In this document: positions 22,410 to 32,406 of the stretch, piece after piece
Numbering within the stretch: position 1 is the stretch's first letter
How the letters are laid out: each line of letters opens with the position of its first letter
NCBI GenBank assembly: GCA_902729315.2
Contig: LR746271.1
Span: 466,001 to 530,000, forward strand
Length of the DNA: 64,000 nucleotides
Direction: 5' to 3'
DNA from: Spirodela intermedia
Lineage: Eukaryota; Streptophyta; Magnoliopsida; Alismatales; Araceae
Made by a program: the position numbers and the translations under genes
Notes under the pieces: generated by a model
Database searches by the model: none
The model's input: only the letters and a program-made list of their open reading frames with translations
Told to the model about the DNA's origin: nothing

Positions 22410-25193
22410 ATGGCGAGACGATCGGCGCCGCTCCTGAAGCAGCTCCTGCGGACGACGAGAGCATGCGAGAATCCGTTTCTAGGGCTAGGATTGGGGTCTT
22501 CCGAGAGCCGGCGGACCGTGACCTACATGCCTCGCCCTGGGGATGGTGCGCCGAGGGCGGTGACCCTGCTCCCTGGCGACGGAATTGGGCCGCTGGTGAC
22601 GGGAGCGGTGGAGCAGGTGATGGAGGCGATGCACGCCCCGGTCTACTTCGAGAAGTATGATGTCCACGGGGATATGACCACAGTGCCCGCAGAGGTATTG
22701 GAGTCAATCCGGCGGAACAAGGTGTGCCTCAAGGGCGGGCTGCGCACGCCGGTGGGAGGCGGTGTGAGCTCGCTCAATGTGCAACTGAGGAAGGAACTGG
22801 ATCTCTACGCTTCGTTGGTCAACTGCTTCAACATGGTGGGGGTGCCGACGAGACACGAGAACGTGGACATTGTGGTGATCAGGGAGAACACGGAGGGGGA
22901 GTACGCGGGATTGGAACACGAGGTGGTTCCTGGCGTCGTTGAGAGCCTCAAGGTATATTTCCTTGGAATTCTTCTTGTTGTATCCATTTCTTCTTCGATG
23001 GTTCCCGTTGAAGTTTCTCCATCGCACTTGCAGCTCGAATTTTTTTTTTTGACAAAAAGAGCTGTATGAACACGAGTGGAAGTCTCTGGACACCCGGACG
23101 GTGGAAAATTTTGATTTAGTTAAATAGCTGACATGATGTCTGAAGAATTATGTTCTACTAGTTACGACTCCTTGTGCAGAGAACATCTGGAAGATCTGAT
23201 TGGATGTTAGAACCCCCACCACAATATCCTCGCTTCTCTAAAGTTTTTAGCGATCAGAAGAGCGGGATTTATTCAATGTAGTTGAGAAATGAGACCCATT
23301 TGGTGTTAATTGCGCCCACATGTACCATTGTGATACCATCATCTCCGACATTAATACATATGGTTAGTCTTATTGATACCTTCCACCGGAGATGTTCAAG
23401 CTCCTAGAACACTCTTCTATTTTTTTTCTTTTTTCCCGCAATAATTGCCTGAAATGAGAGGCTTGGATATGGGAGTAAAGTGAAGATAACTTGCCAAATT
23501 TATCAGGGAATAAAAAGTCAACCATATCTTTCTTCTTGATCACCTGCCAAATTGGCCGTTGTGAAAGACTCGTGGATTTATTAAAAAATATTGTATGCCA
23601 AATTTCTTGGGTGGGAAAGGAGGACATTCAATCTTGTAATCTTTTTTCAGTCTCGGGTTGTATTGCATTCAATTTCTTGAGATGGTTGGTTTTGCTTCTC
23701 ATTTGACAAACCTGCTAGGTCATTACAAAGTTCTGTTCAGAACGCATCGCCAAGTATGCATTCGAGTATGCCTACCTCAACAATCGCAAGAAGGTCACCG
23801 CTGTGCACAAAGCTAATATCATGAAGCTGGCAGATGGGTTGTTCTTGGAGTCCTGTCGCAACATCGCCACAAAGTACCCTGGAATCAAGTACAACGAAAT
23901 AATCGTGGACAACTGCTGCATGCAACTCGTTTCCAAACCTGAGCAGTTCGATGTCATGGTACGCTGTTCATATTTCTCGAGTTTTATGTATTTGCCTCAC
24001 CTCGAGCTCAAATTTGCGTGCTTCTAATCCGAGATTTTTAGAAAAAGGGCGCCCATTTTCGCTGTAGATCACTGCAATAATTTAACCATTGAATGTGACT
24101 GTATTTCTTTGTCCGATCCATTCTCTGTGCTCTGATTAGTTCCCACACCCAAAACCGATACCCCGTATTTATGAAATGGTTCGAGGAGCTGAAATAGTCG
24201 GTTTGGCTCGTCTGGGCTTGGTTTTTATGCATCGCGGCTTGAACTGGTCCAATCTTTCCCACACTCGATATCTGTGAATTGGTCAGAGGAGCTCGGGTTG
24301 CAGTGCTCGATTGCTTTTATCCTCGTCTGAGGAGCTGCTGGCATGGTGAGCCGGCAGAGAAATACGATCGTCCCTATCCAAGAGCATGCTGATATGATAT
24401 GTGAAGGATTGAACAGGCGAGAAAACGAAGAAGTGTGACGCCCGGCAGGCCCGTGATCTTCTGATCGCAAGGACTCTCTTGTTTGCATGCTTACCCTCAA
24501 AACTCTGCTTCAGAGTTGGGGCGACGAACATGGTCGACCTGAGGGATCGGGCGGTCTCTTCTTACAGTGTTATAGTGCCCTCGGATTCACGAAAAATGCA
24601 CTTGTTCACCCAATCTTTGCTCTTCCCGGGCAGGTGACTCCAAATCTATATGGAAACCTGGTGGCCAACACAGCCGCTGGCATCGCCGGCGGCACCGGCA
24701 TCATGCCCGGAGGTATTTTATCCCCTGCTGAATCCTTCTCAATTTATTTTATTTGTGACGCCCCATGAACCTATGCTTGCTTCAGCCCCAAACAGCATAG
24801 AACAAAAACCCACCCTCCTTCCTCTCCGAGGCAAACGGCAGGCTGAAAGATCAGACGAGCGACTATGAGGTGTTGTGTTGTGACTGGTTTGTGTGTGTGT
24901 GTGTGGCGTTCATGGCAGGGAATGTGGGGCAGGGCCACGCGATATTTGAGCAGGGGGCTTCGGCGGGCAACGTGGGGACGGAGAAGCAGGTGGCGCAGAA
25001 CAAGGCCAACCCGGTGGCGCTAATGCTGTCGTCGGCGATGATGCTCCGCCACCTGCAGTTCCCCTCCTTCGCCGACCGCCTGGAGACGGCCGTCAAGCGG
25101 GTGATGGCGGAGGGGAGGACCCGGACCCACGACCTCGGGGGCGGCAGCAGCACCCAGGAGGTCACCGACGCCGTGATCGCCGCTCTTGACTGA
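22410..25193 (+). CDS. IDH1: Mitochondrial NAD+-isocitrate dehydrogenase, regulatory subunit
   Basis: Regulatory subunit of the TCA-cycle NAD-IDH. Exons: 22410-22952, 23719-23958, 24634-24712, 24919-25193, giving about 378 residues. The N-terminus ([18 protein letters not shown]) is a basic, hydroxylated mitochondrial presequence. The family signatures are [48 protein letters not shown] and [17 protein letters not shown]. The substrate loop reads [20 protein letters not shown], with Gly-Gly and Val-Ser-Ser where catalytic subunits have Gly-Pro and His-Arg-Ser; this marks the regulatory type. Adjacent cysteines in VDNCCMQL match the position of redox-active cysteines described for plant IDH. 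Which paralogue (IDH1, 2 or 3) it equals cannot be decided here. Confidence 0.92.
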
Positions 25194-26636
25194 CCACCCC
25201 CCGCCGCGTTCTTCGTCGCCGTCATTTTGGATTTGACGCCCGCCACTCCCCTCCTTTCTGTTTACCCGCAAGGTGTTATTATTGCCGCCGGGCAATGGGA
25301 ATAAGTCGCCTATTGGGATTGCGGTCCTCTCGATGTCGGCGGCCCCCAGATCATCGAGACCACGGGGAACGATCATCTGTTTGTTGATTGAGGAAGCGAT
25401 CAGCATCCTCTATTTCTTCTCCTTTCGCTTTGTGCTCATCCTTGGAATCTCTCATCGAGAGAAAGAGAGAGAGAGAGAGTAGAGGGCTCTGCATGTTTTA
25501 GGTTCGTCCTTTAGTAGACACCAACAATCCCTCTGCATCCATGCTGGAACCATACGCAGACAGAGAGAGATAGAGGATAGAGAAAGAGAATGAAAGAGAG
25601 AGAGAGAGAGAGAGAGAGACGTGGTAGAGGGCTCTGCCTGTTTCAGGCCCGTCCTCCAGTAGAGATAGAGAGAGAGGGAGGGAGAGAGAGAGAAATAGAG
25701 GTGGGAAGTCAGGAAGAAAATTAGCCCATGGAAGAAAGAATAAAGTCGGGGTCCGGCAAAACTCGGTGACGAGGGTGAGGGAATTCGAGAATCGAGATTC
25801 AATCGATAGGGAAACCGCCCGTCGGAGATGTGACCGAAGAATCTTTAGCTTGACGGGTCACGCTGGCTCCATTCATAGTCAACGTCCGGGTCTACCCGGA
25901 CAAGAAGAGTCAACTGTCATGCAGTCGTCGTTGGGCTGTACCTGCAGTCTGGCAGGGAAGAATCCAGCTTATGTCAGTGTTGGATAGAAATGGTGATAAA
26001 AAAATCACAACAGCCCAAGATACTCCACGCCGGGTTCCACGGCCCAGGTCGTCCTCATATGCCATGCCAAGCCCAAATATAGCACGAGCCTCTTTTACGA
26101 GACAAAATCCAAGCCCATACCTAGAGAGTGAGAGAAGAGGGAGAAGAGAGAGAGAGAAGAGTGAGAGACAAAGAAGAGGTAGAGAGAGAGAGAAGAGGAA
26201 GAGAGGGAGAGGGAGAGGGAGAGGGAGAGGGAGAGGGAGAGAGGGAGAGGAGGGAGAGAGAGAGAGAGAGAGAAGAGTGAGAGACAAAGAAGAGGTAGAG
26301 AGAGAGAGAGAGATGTGGAAAAAAACACGAGGCTCCGCGTCAGGATCTGTGTTCTCTCTCAACGAATGGAAATCCGAAAAGGCTTAGACAACGGATCTCG
26401 ATTCTGTAATGGCATTGGGTGAATGGATGGATTGAAGGATTCCGATCATTCTGGTGAGCCGGAAATTATAAAAATCTACCAGTAAATTCAGAACGTATTT
26501 TTTTATAAAAAAATAAATCATATGCAAACAAAACTAGCAGGCGTACCTGTACAAGAAGCAGTCCTTGCAGTCGCAAAGGGAGCCACCAGCGGATCAAGAT
26601 TCCAACGCTGGGACCCTCTGCGTCGGGTTGTTCTAC
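25194..26636. repeat. GA-rich microsatellite region between IDH and ARF 3' ends
   Basis: Convergent intergenic region. It holds GA tracts at about 25465-25480, 25562-25620 and 25665-25700, and a compound array at about 26135-26320 with an (AGAGGG)n core. A segment of about 45 bp (AAGAGTGAGAGACAAAGAAG...) occurs on both sides of that core, about 115 bp apart. No coding region is supported. Confidence 0.75.
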
Positions 26637-29600
26637 TCATCGTGGAACTGCTTCTGCGGGTTTAGACAGAGAGAAGCCGTAAGAGGCGACGGCGTCCACT
26701 CGATGGTCGTCGCCGGTTTCCGGAGCTTCGGCCGCGGCCAGATGCCCGGTTCGGATGGTCTTCCCGAACAGCTGAAAAGAGCCGCTGCTCGCTCTCGGAG
26801 CGGCGCCCCCGGGTGGCCCGTCGAGAAGATCCGGGAAACGCGAGTGGAAGTTGTCCTGGCTCGGAGGGGACGAGGTTTCCGACTGCAGAGCACAAGCACA
26901 GTTCAATTCAGAAGGCATGGAGTTGGCCTTCGGCCCCGAGTTTCCGGTTCTTGGCTTCACATTGTGGCTCACCGAATAGATGCCGGCGGGCAGGAAGTTG
27001 TGTATCTGATCATGCCTGGCTCCCTGCATGCCCGCAGGAGAAACGTTGTCGATGAAGACACAGGCCTCTGTGCTCCGCATCGCTGCATTGGGAAGCTCCG
27101 GAAATGGGAAAAGCGTGTTCTTCTCCGAGCCGTCAGGGAGCGAGTCCTGGCTCTGGCTCTGTCCGGCCCTCGGCCTCTTGAGGACGGGATAGGGAGAAGC
27201 CGCAAGAAGGGGAGAGCCTGGGACTAACTCCACCTGCCAGGGGCTCACCCTCTTCACATTATAGAATACGTCGGGCTCGTCCCAGGTGACCTGGTCCAGA
27301 GAATGGGAATTCAAAGAGTGAGTCGGAAAGGCAAGCTGAGAAAAGAATGATCGCTAGATGAACATATTTTCTTCATATTAAAGAGTGAATTCTCCGTCGA
27401 ACAGTCGTATGATGACGAGTTCCCCGGAGAAATAAGGGAAGGGAAGCTCAGGTGCAAAGGGCTGCAGAGCATAAACATAAATACCCACCTTCCTGATCTC
27501 CCTGAACCATCAGTCCTGGTTTGTATACTTTTCATATTGATCAAGGCGTGTAAAAAAATATAGGTACCTTTCAAGCAAATCGAGGTACAATCGTTGTTAA
27601 GAATAGGATCCTACACTTTATAACCCATGATAGATATCAAAAATATACAATCTAGGATGAATGGCATAGGGACCTCGGTAAAGCATAAGATTCATTCTGT
27701 TGTGGGGGTCTGGGATCTGCACCCCCTAGGCAAATCATTATTATCTACACTGAGTTGGGCAAATAGTTGCCAACTTGTTATCTTTACAGTTACGAGTTCT
27801 AATCCATTACCCACATCTAGTGAGACCCTCGAGTGGAAGAACCTGCTTGTCGGGTTGCTTCCATGACATCTATGGTGGTGACAATAATATAGGCTACTGA
27901 TTAAATAGGACAGGGTTTCTGGGCCCTGCTCAGAGAGGAAAGAAAGCGACACTGTTGTGAAGATTCTACTCAGATTGGGGAATCTCTCATCATTCTCACA
28001 AACAGATAATAATGATTTGCTAAGGGGTACGCATCCCAGACCACCACAAAAATTGCAGATTAAAAGGATACCTGCAAAGTTGAAACTCGTTTCTCTCCCA
28101 GACCAATCAAACCTCTTTACAGAGGTTTCTTGACCAACCTCAAGGCATTGTCTACGTGAAGTCCTATCAAATTTATGGACAAGAAACCTCTGTGAAGAGG
28201 CTTGATTGGTCTGGGAGAGATTTGCAGGTGTCCTTTTAATCTGCAATTTTTGTGGTGGTCTGGGATGCGCACCCATAGACAGACGAGTGAGTTTTGGATT
28301 TGAAAAAAGCGCTAGGAAAGAATAAAGTGCCAATATGGAAAGCTACAGCCCTCACTATACACGTAATTGCCCAAGGGATCTTCACAGAGATCCCTGAATA
28401 TGGTTTTGCTCGAACGCTGGGGGTACCTAATCCATCATGCACAAAAACAAAAGGCCTGGAGGCTTTTTAACTCCAACAACACTGACTGATTCTATGTGTT
28501 AATATCAAACTGGAGAGGAGAAATGTCAGCATGAAAATAATAGATTAGCAATCTAAAAAATAAAGCGCATAATTATACATAAGAAGGAACAAGCAAGAAC
28601 GAGAAAAATAATCTACCACTGAAGGAGAGAGAACGCGGGAAAAAGAGTCAAGTTCAACCTCAAGAGAGCGCCAGGACGAATAGATGAATGGAGCGGGATG
28701 CCTGAGGAGACAGGACAATGTCCCCTGAAACCACGTCGTCTTGGATGAGTCTTCTGTCTCCACTGACATCTTCACTCTCATTCCTTCCGACCATGGGACC
28801 TGAAGAGCTGCGTCCACCGCTCCTTTCTCCACGACAAAATTAGAGGAACCTACTCTCGGATAGTAGACAATCTTAAAAGGATGTCCCAGCTCTGCTAGCC
28901 TGACAGCCTCAACGACATCCTCCGGGCTGACCTTGCCCCTGAAATTCCTCGATAATCCTGCTTGACTACCGAAATTCCCTCCGAGTCTTGTGGCGAAAAA
29001 CGCAGAAGGAGAACCAACATGGCTTGGGGCGTGCGACGAACCGGAAGATCCGAAAGACCGAGCAGTTCGGCGCAACCCAATAAACAGCTCGCCGGCCTTG
29101 TTCTTTATGAAGACCACGGAGTCCCCGGCAACCAGCTTCTTGGAGTTGACGAACTTACTCCAACCCGTAGTCAGGAGGTGGCGGCGCGGCGTCCCGCGGT
29201 AGATGTGCCTGAACTCCCACGCCTTGCCGTGCACGTCGCGGACATTGAGCATCTGCGCCGGCGGCTCGACACTGAAGTCCAGCTGCGGGAAGATCGAGTC
29301 CGCACAGAATCTCGGAACTGAGAACCCTCCGCCGTTGTTGGCGTCGCTAGGAGTCAAGATTTTCGCGAAAGACAGAGCGCGGCTCTTCTCCGCGCCGGTA
29401 TCCTCCGTCAACGAAAAATCATCCGGGGACGGCGCCGAGCGGGAGATCCACGGATCGAGGCCAACCACGCTATACACCTCGTCTGTCTCCTCGCTAGCGA
29501 GCAACTGGATCTCCTTGACCTTGCAGAGATACTCGGCCCTCTCGCAGGACAGTGAAGAGAAGTCCGGCGCGGCGTACGCCTGCTCGCCATGGCCCTGGGG

Positions 29601-29708
29601 GAAGTAGTACACCAGAGCCCCGACGGCCGGGATCTTCGCGGAGTTCCCCGCGCAGGCCTCCCACACGGACTGATCCAGACCTCCCCTCCTCTCCGCTGCA
29701 GCCGCCAT
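26637..29708 (-). CDS. ARF: Auxin response factor, ARF10/16/17 clade (no PB1 domain seen)
   Basis: Nuclear transcription factor of the miR160-regulated, mostly repressive ARF clade. Two exons: 29708-28659 and 27290-26637; the junction SSWRSLE|VTWDEPDV keeps phase and fits the family. About 567 residues. Exon 1 encodes the dimerisation flank (DQSVWEACAGNSAKIPAVGA), the B3 DNA-binding domain (ILTPSDANNGGGFSVPRFC, GKAWEFRHIYRGTPRRHLLT, KLVAGDSVVFIKNKAGELFI) and most of the ancillary domain. Exon 2 gives VKRVSPWQVELV, a Ser/Pro/Gln-rich middle region, the miR160 site and FQLFGKTIRTG. ARF10/16 proteins normally continue into a PB1 domain; here the frame stops at 26637 and I find no PB1 motif on the minus strand down to 25194. 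The protein is therefore ARF17-like, or its last exon is missing. Confidence 0.88.
27013..27033 (-). promoter_or_regulatory. miR160 target site in ARF coding sequence
   Basis: The plus strand here matches miR160 over 19 of 21 positions. The differences are a C for U at miRNA position 15, which leaves a G:U pair with the transcript, and a mismatch at position 21. On the coding strand it encodes AGMQGAR, the peptide that overlaps the miR160 site in this clade. Confidence 0.85.
27291..28658 (-). other. ARF intron carrying foldback repeats
   Basis: 1.37-kb intron. More than a third is made of inverted repeats (27702-28274), described separately; the rest is AT-rich without recognisable features. 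Confidence 0.75.
27702..28274. mobile_element. Composite foldback/MITE-like element in ARF intron
   Basis: Two nested inverted-repeat systems share one terminal motif (GGTCTGGGAT plus TGC or GCG, then CACC or TACC). Arm A (27702-27746) is inverted at A' (28004-28047), 257 bp apart. Arm B (28025-28132) is inverted at B' (28180-28274) around a 47-bp loop; the arms are near-identical apart from a 12-bp insertion in the left arm. No transposase is present. The shared ends and high arm similarity suggest one MITE inserted in, or derived from, a relative. Confidence 0.75.
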
Positions 29709-30987
29709 TAGAGGAACAGGATTTATCCGATTCGTTGCTCCTCCGCTCCCAGCGGCGGCCTCCTACGCTAGAATCGAGTGGGACGAGCGACTGCACCAAC
29801 CTCGGCCGAGCGACGCAGGCGAGAACCAGACGCCGGCGGAAGAGATGAAGCGGCGGGAGCGGTGGTGGCGGACGCCCATCCGACCAGAGGCAACCAGAGG
29901 AGTAGACACTGCCGTCTTGGGGGTCTGGGACGCCCTCTCACGGAAACAAAAGCTTCCCCCCTCCATCCTTTACCCCCCAACCAAACAATAATTACCTTCC
30001 TTGCCACATCCTACGCCTGGAAAAACGCGCGTTCGCTCCTCCGTCCCGTATTTGTCGGGATATTCCTCGACGCCGTTACAGGCAGCTGAAACAACAGCTC
30101 GTTGCGAACTCTCTAGATCCAGGGCGTGGCCACTCCAACTAACCTCGGACGATGAAACCGCTCCCCCAGTTCGGTAAATCCTGACGGTTAGTTACTAACG
30201 GAAGACGGTAGTCGGATGGGTCTTGGTCACGCTGTCGTCCTTCATTCGGTCTGTCGCCGCACACATCAGGAACGACACCGCCATCTGGATCCCGCCGCTC
30301 GCCGACCACATAAAAGGAAAGGCATCTTTCGACCGCCAATCGACGGTAGCCATTTCGCCACGGCGGAGATGCAGTGAGTCAAAACGGGAAAGGTGAGCCC
30401 CGCGTCGCTGACTGGGGAACACAGCTCTCGCTGGTAAGTCGGCGGAAAAGACGCCGGCAGCTCGCGGTAAAACCGAATCCTGACAACCAAACGCCTTTCC
30501 CCCCTCCCTGCTCTCGGGAATAATTTCCTCCCTCCCCGTCTCTCGAAGCCCACATGTCTTTGACCGCGGTAGATTCACGTGAGGTGCCCATAAGCTAAAC
30601 GCACCGATGCTGTCACGACTCGATCTTCGGTGAGTTGGAATGTGGAGCCCGCTGCACTGTTCATTCGTGCGCATGCGTGCGTGGGGAAGCTGATCCACCG
30701 CCTTGTCGCGTGGATGTCGGACTCCCGGGAAGCGGAAATCACGTCTTAGCCCCCCCTCTCTTGGACTCTTCCCGCACCCTGTACGGAGCCGGAAACCCGC
30801 ACACGGACGACCCGGCGACTCGGCGCCTGGCCGAGTCCGCGGAAGAATCGAATATAAATAAGCATGGATCACGGAAGTAGTGATAATATATACGACCATC
30901 GCCTTATTTATTTAAGACTCCCCCTACGTGTCTGTAAAATTAAGAATAACTCCCTGAACAAATAAAATTTCTGATTCGCGACCGCGA

Positions 30988-30997
30988 GACACGTGTC
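30988..30997. promoter_or_regulatory. Palindromic G-box/ABRE-like site
   Basis: GACACGTGTC, a perfect 10-bp palindrome with a CACGTG core, 1.28 kb upstream of the ARF start codon. It is a consensus bZIP/bHLH site; function is inferred from sequence only. Confidence 0.45.
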
Positions 30998-31480
30998 CTT
31001 CCCTGGGCCCCCGGACAGCGGCAGTTATCTGTTGCACAACACGGATCGCGTCCGACAATAAAGTAGGGACGCATTCGCAATTTAGTTAAGCAGAGGCCAA
31101 CATCGTCGATTCATTTAAATTCATATTTTCTTACAACATATATTAAAAATCCCTGAAAACACGCTAAAAAATTAATCTTTTGACTATATGTTATTATTTG
31201 GCTGGATGGATCGGATTAATTTAAATTTATTTGATTGGACGAAGGCGGGGTACGTTTTAATTCGTTGCGAATGCTGACGTAGGCGGGCCGAGGGTGGTCG
31301 TAGATTAATCCTAAGAGCCCTTACGTCGTCGTCTCCGCCAAGCGGATATTTATTGGAGTAATGATGGCAGCCATTACAGAACTCTTCTTTGCGGGGCCTT
31401 TTTAGTCAAAGTTCCATCCAAGTAGGCACACTGTAGTCCCGATGAGCCCCGCCGTACATCACCGCCGACAGGATTTTTTT

Positions 31481-31490
31481 GCCACGTGGC
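31481..31490. promoter_or_regulatory. Palindromic G-box
   Basis: GCCACGTGGC, the strongest form of the plant G-box, 917 bp upstream of the FBP7 start codon. Binding is inferred, not shown. Confidence 0.45.
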
Positions 31491-32406
31491 GTGAAGTTAT
31501 GTACCGGGCCTACCGAGAAATGTCGGCAGCTAGTATCCACGCTATGCGTTCCGAACGGCACACGCCGGGCGTACGTTGACGGGGATCGGTTCTTCCCTAA
31601 GGTAGCGGCTTCCAAAAAAGGATATAAATTTTGACCTTTAAGCTGCGGCTGAAAACTGTATCAGAAGTCAAACATTTGGGCATGGGGGACGGGGCGAACG
31701 TTTTTTAAAAAATAATTGCATAAGGCCGGCGCGGTTGGGAACTTAAATAAATGGATAATGCATCTAATCTCCTGGTTAAGTTATTATTAACTTTTTATTA
31801 AAAAAAGAGTTAAATAAATATATTTTAAAAACCATTATTTTTCTATGGCGTGTCAGCGGGGCTAAACAGGCTCGCCGAACCCGATCCCACCGGGAAGCTA
31901 GAGAGAGAGAGAGAGAGAGCGAGATTGGGTCACTATGCGGCAATTAAAGATATCGAAGTCTGGGCTTCCTTGGTTAAAGAATCATGAGGCCCAAGAAGCC
32001 GAGTCCAGCAACAGTGGAGTAGGATTGGCCAGAGTTCTATATTGGGCCTGTCCATCCGAAACGGGCCGCTTTGTTCACACGCCGTCGCGGTCCACGGCCC
32101 AAAAAGTCTTGGCGCAGAATTGCTTGCGTGGCAGTGAGTGGACCCAACGGCCTAACGATCGTACGGCTAGGAATGCACGCGCATATGTTGGCTAGTTGCT
32201 TCTCTGAGGCGGTTCCCGGGTTGAAAGAGGCAGAATGTCTGGGTAGAACGAGACTAGTCGGAGATTCGTAGAATCTGGACCTTGCCCTCGCCTCGTCAGC
32301 CATCGTGGGGCGAATTGGAGGCGGGGAAGGACGAAGAGGAAGATTATCGTGTCATTCTTCCACTCCCGATCCTGCGAGGAGGGGCAATCTTTGATATCGG
32401 TTTCTC

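Larger units (their letters stand above)
29709..32406. other. Divergent intergenic region, ARF / FBP7
   Basis: 2.7 kb between two divergent genes. The ARF-proximal 1.2 kb is GC-rich; the rest is AT-rich. It contains two 10-bp palindromic G-boxes and a GA tract at 31902-31919. Several long open frames on the minus strand near 30200-30900 lack any family signature and are not annotated. Confidence 0.55.

Noticed and set aside
25910-26362. 150-codon minus-strand open frame rich in Ser/Leu/Pro
   Set aside because: It is only the translation of the GA/CT microsatellite.
26395-26636. Search for a PB1 exon of ARF downstream of its stop
   Set aside because: A donor-like TACAG|GTACGC is present near 26550 on the minus strand, but none of the frames before it gives a PB1 motif such as the ESEDVGR region, so no exon was added.
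30195-30899. 234-codon minus-strand open frame upstream of ARF
   Set aside because: No recognisable domain or family motif, odd composition, and it lies in a GC-rich promoter-like region; probably chance.
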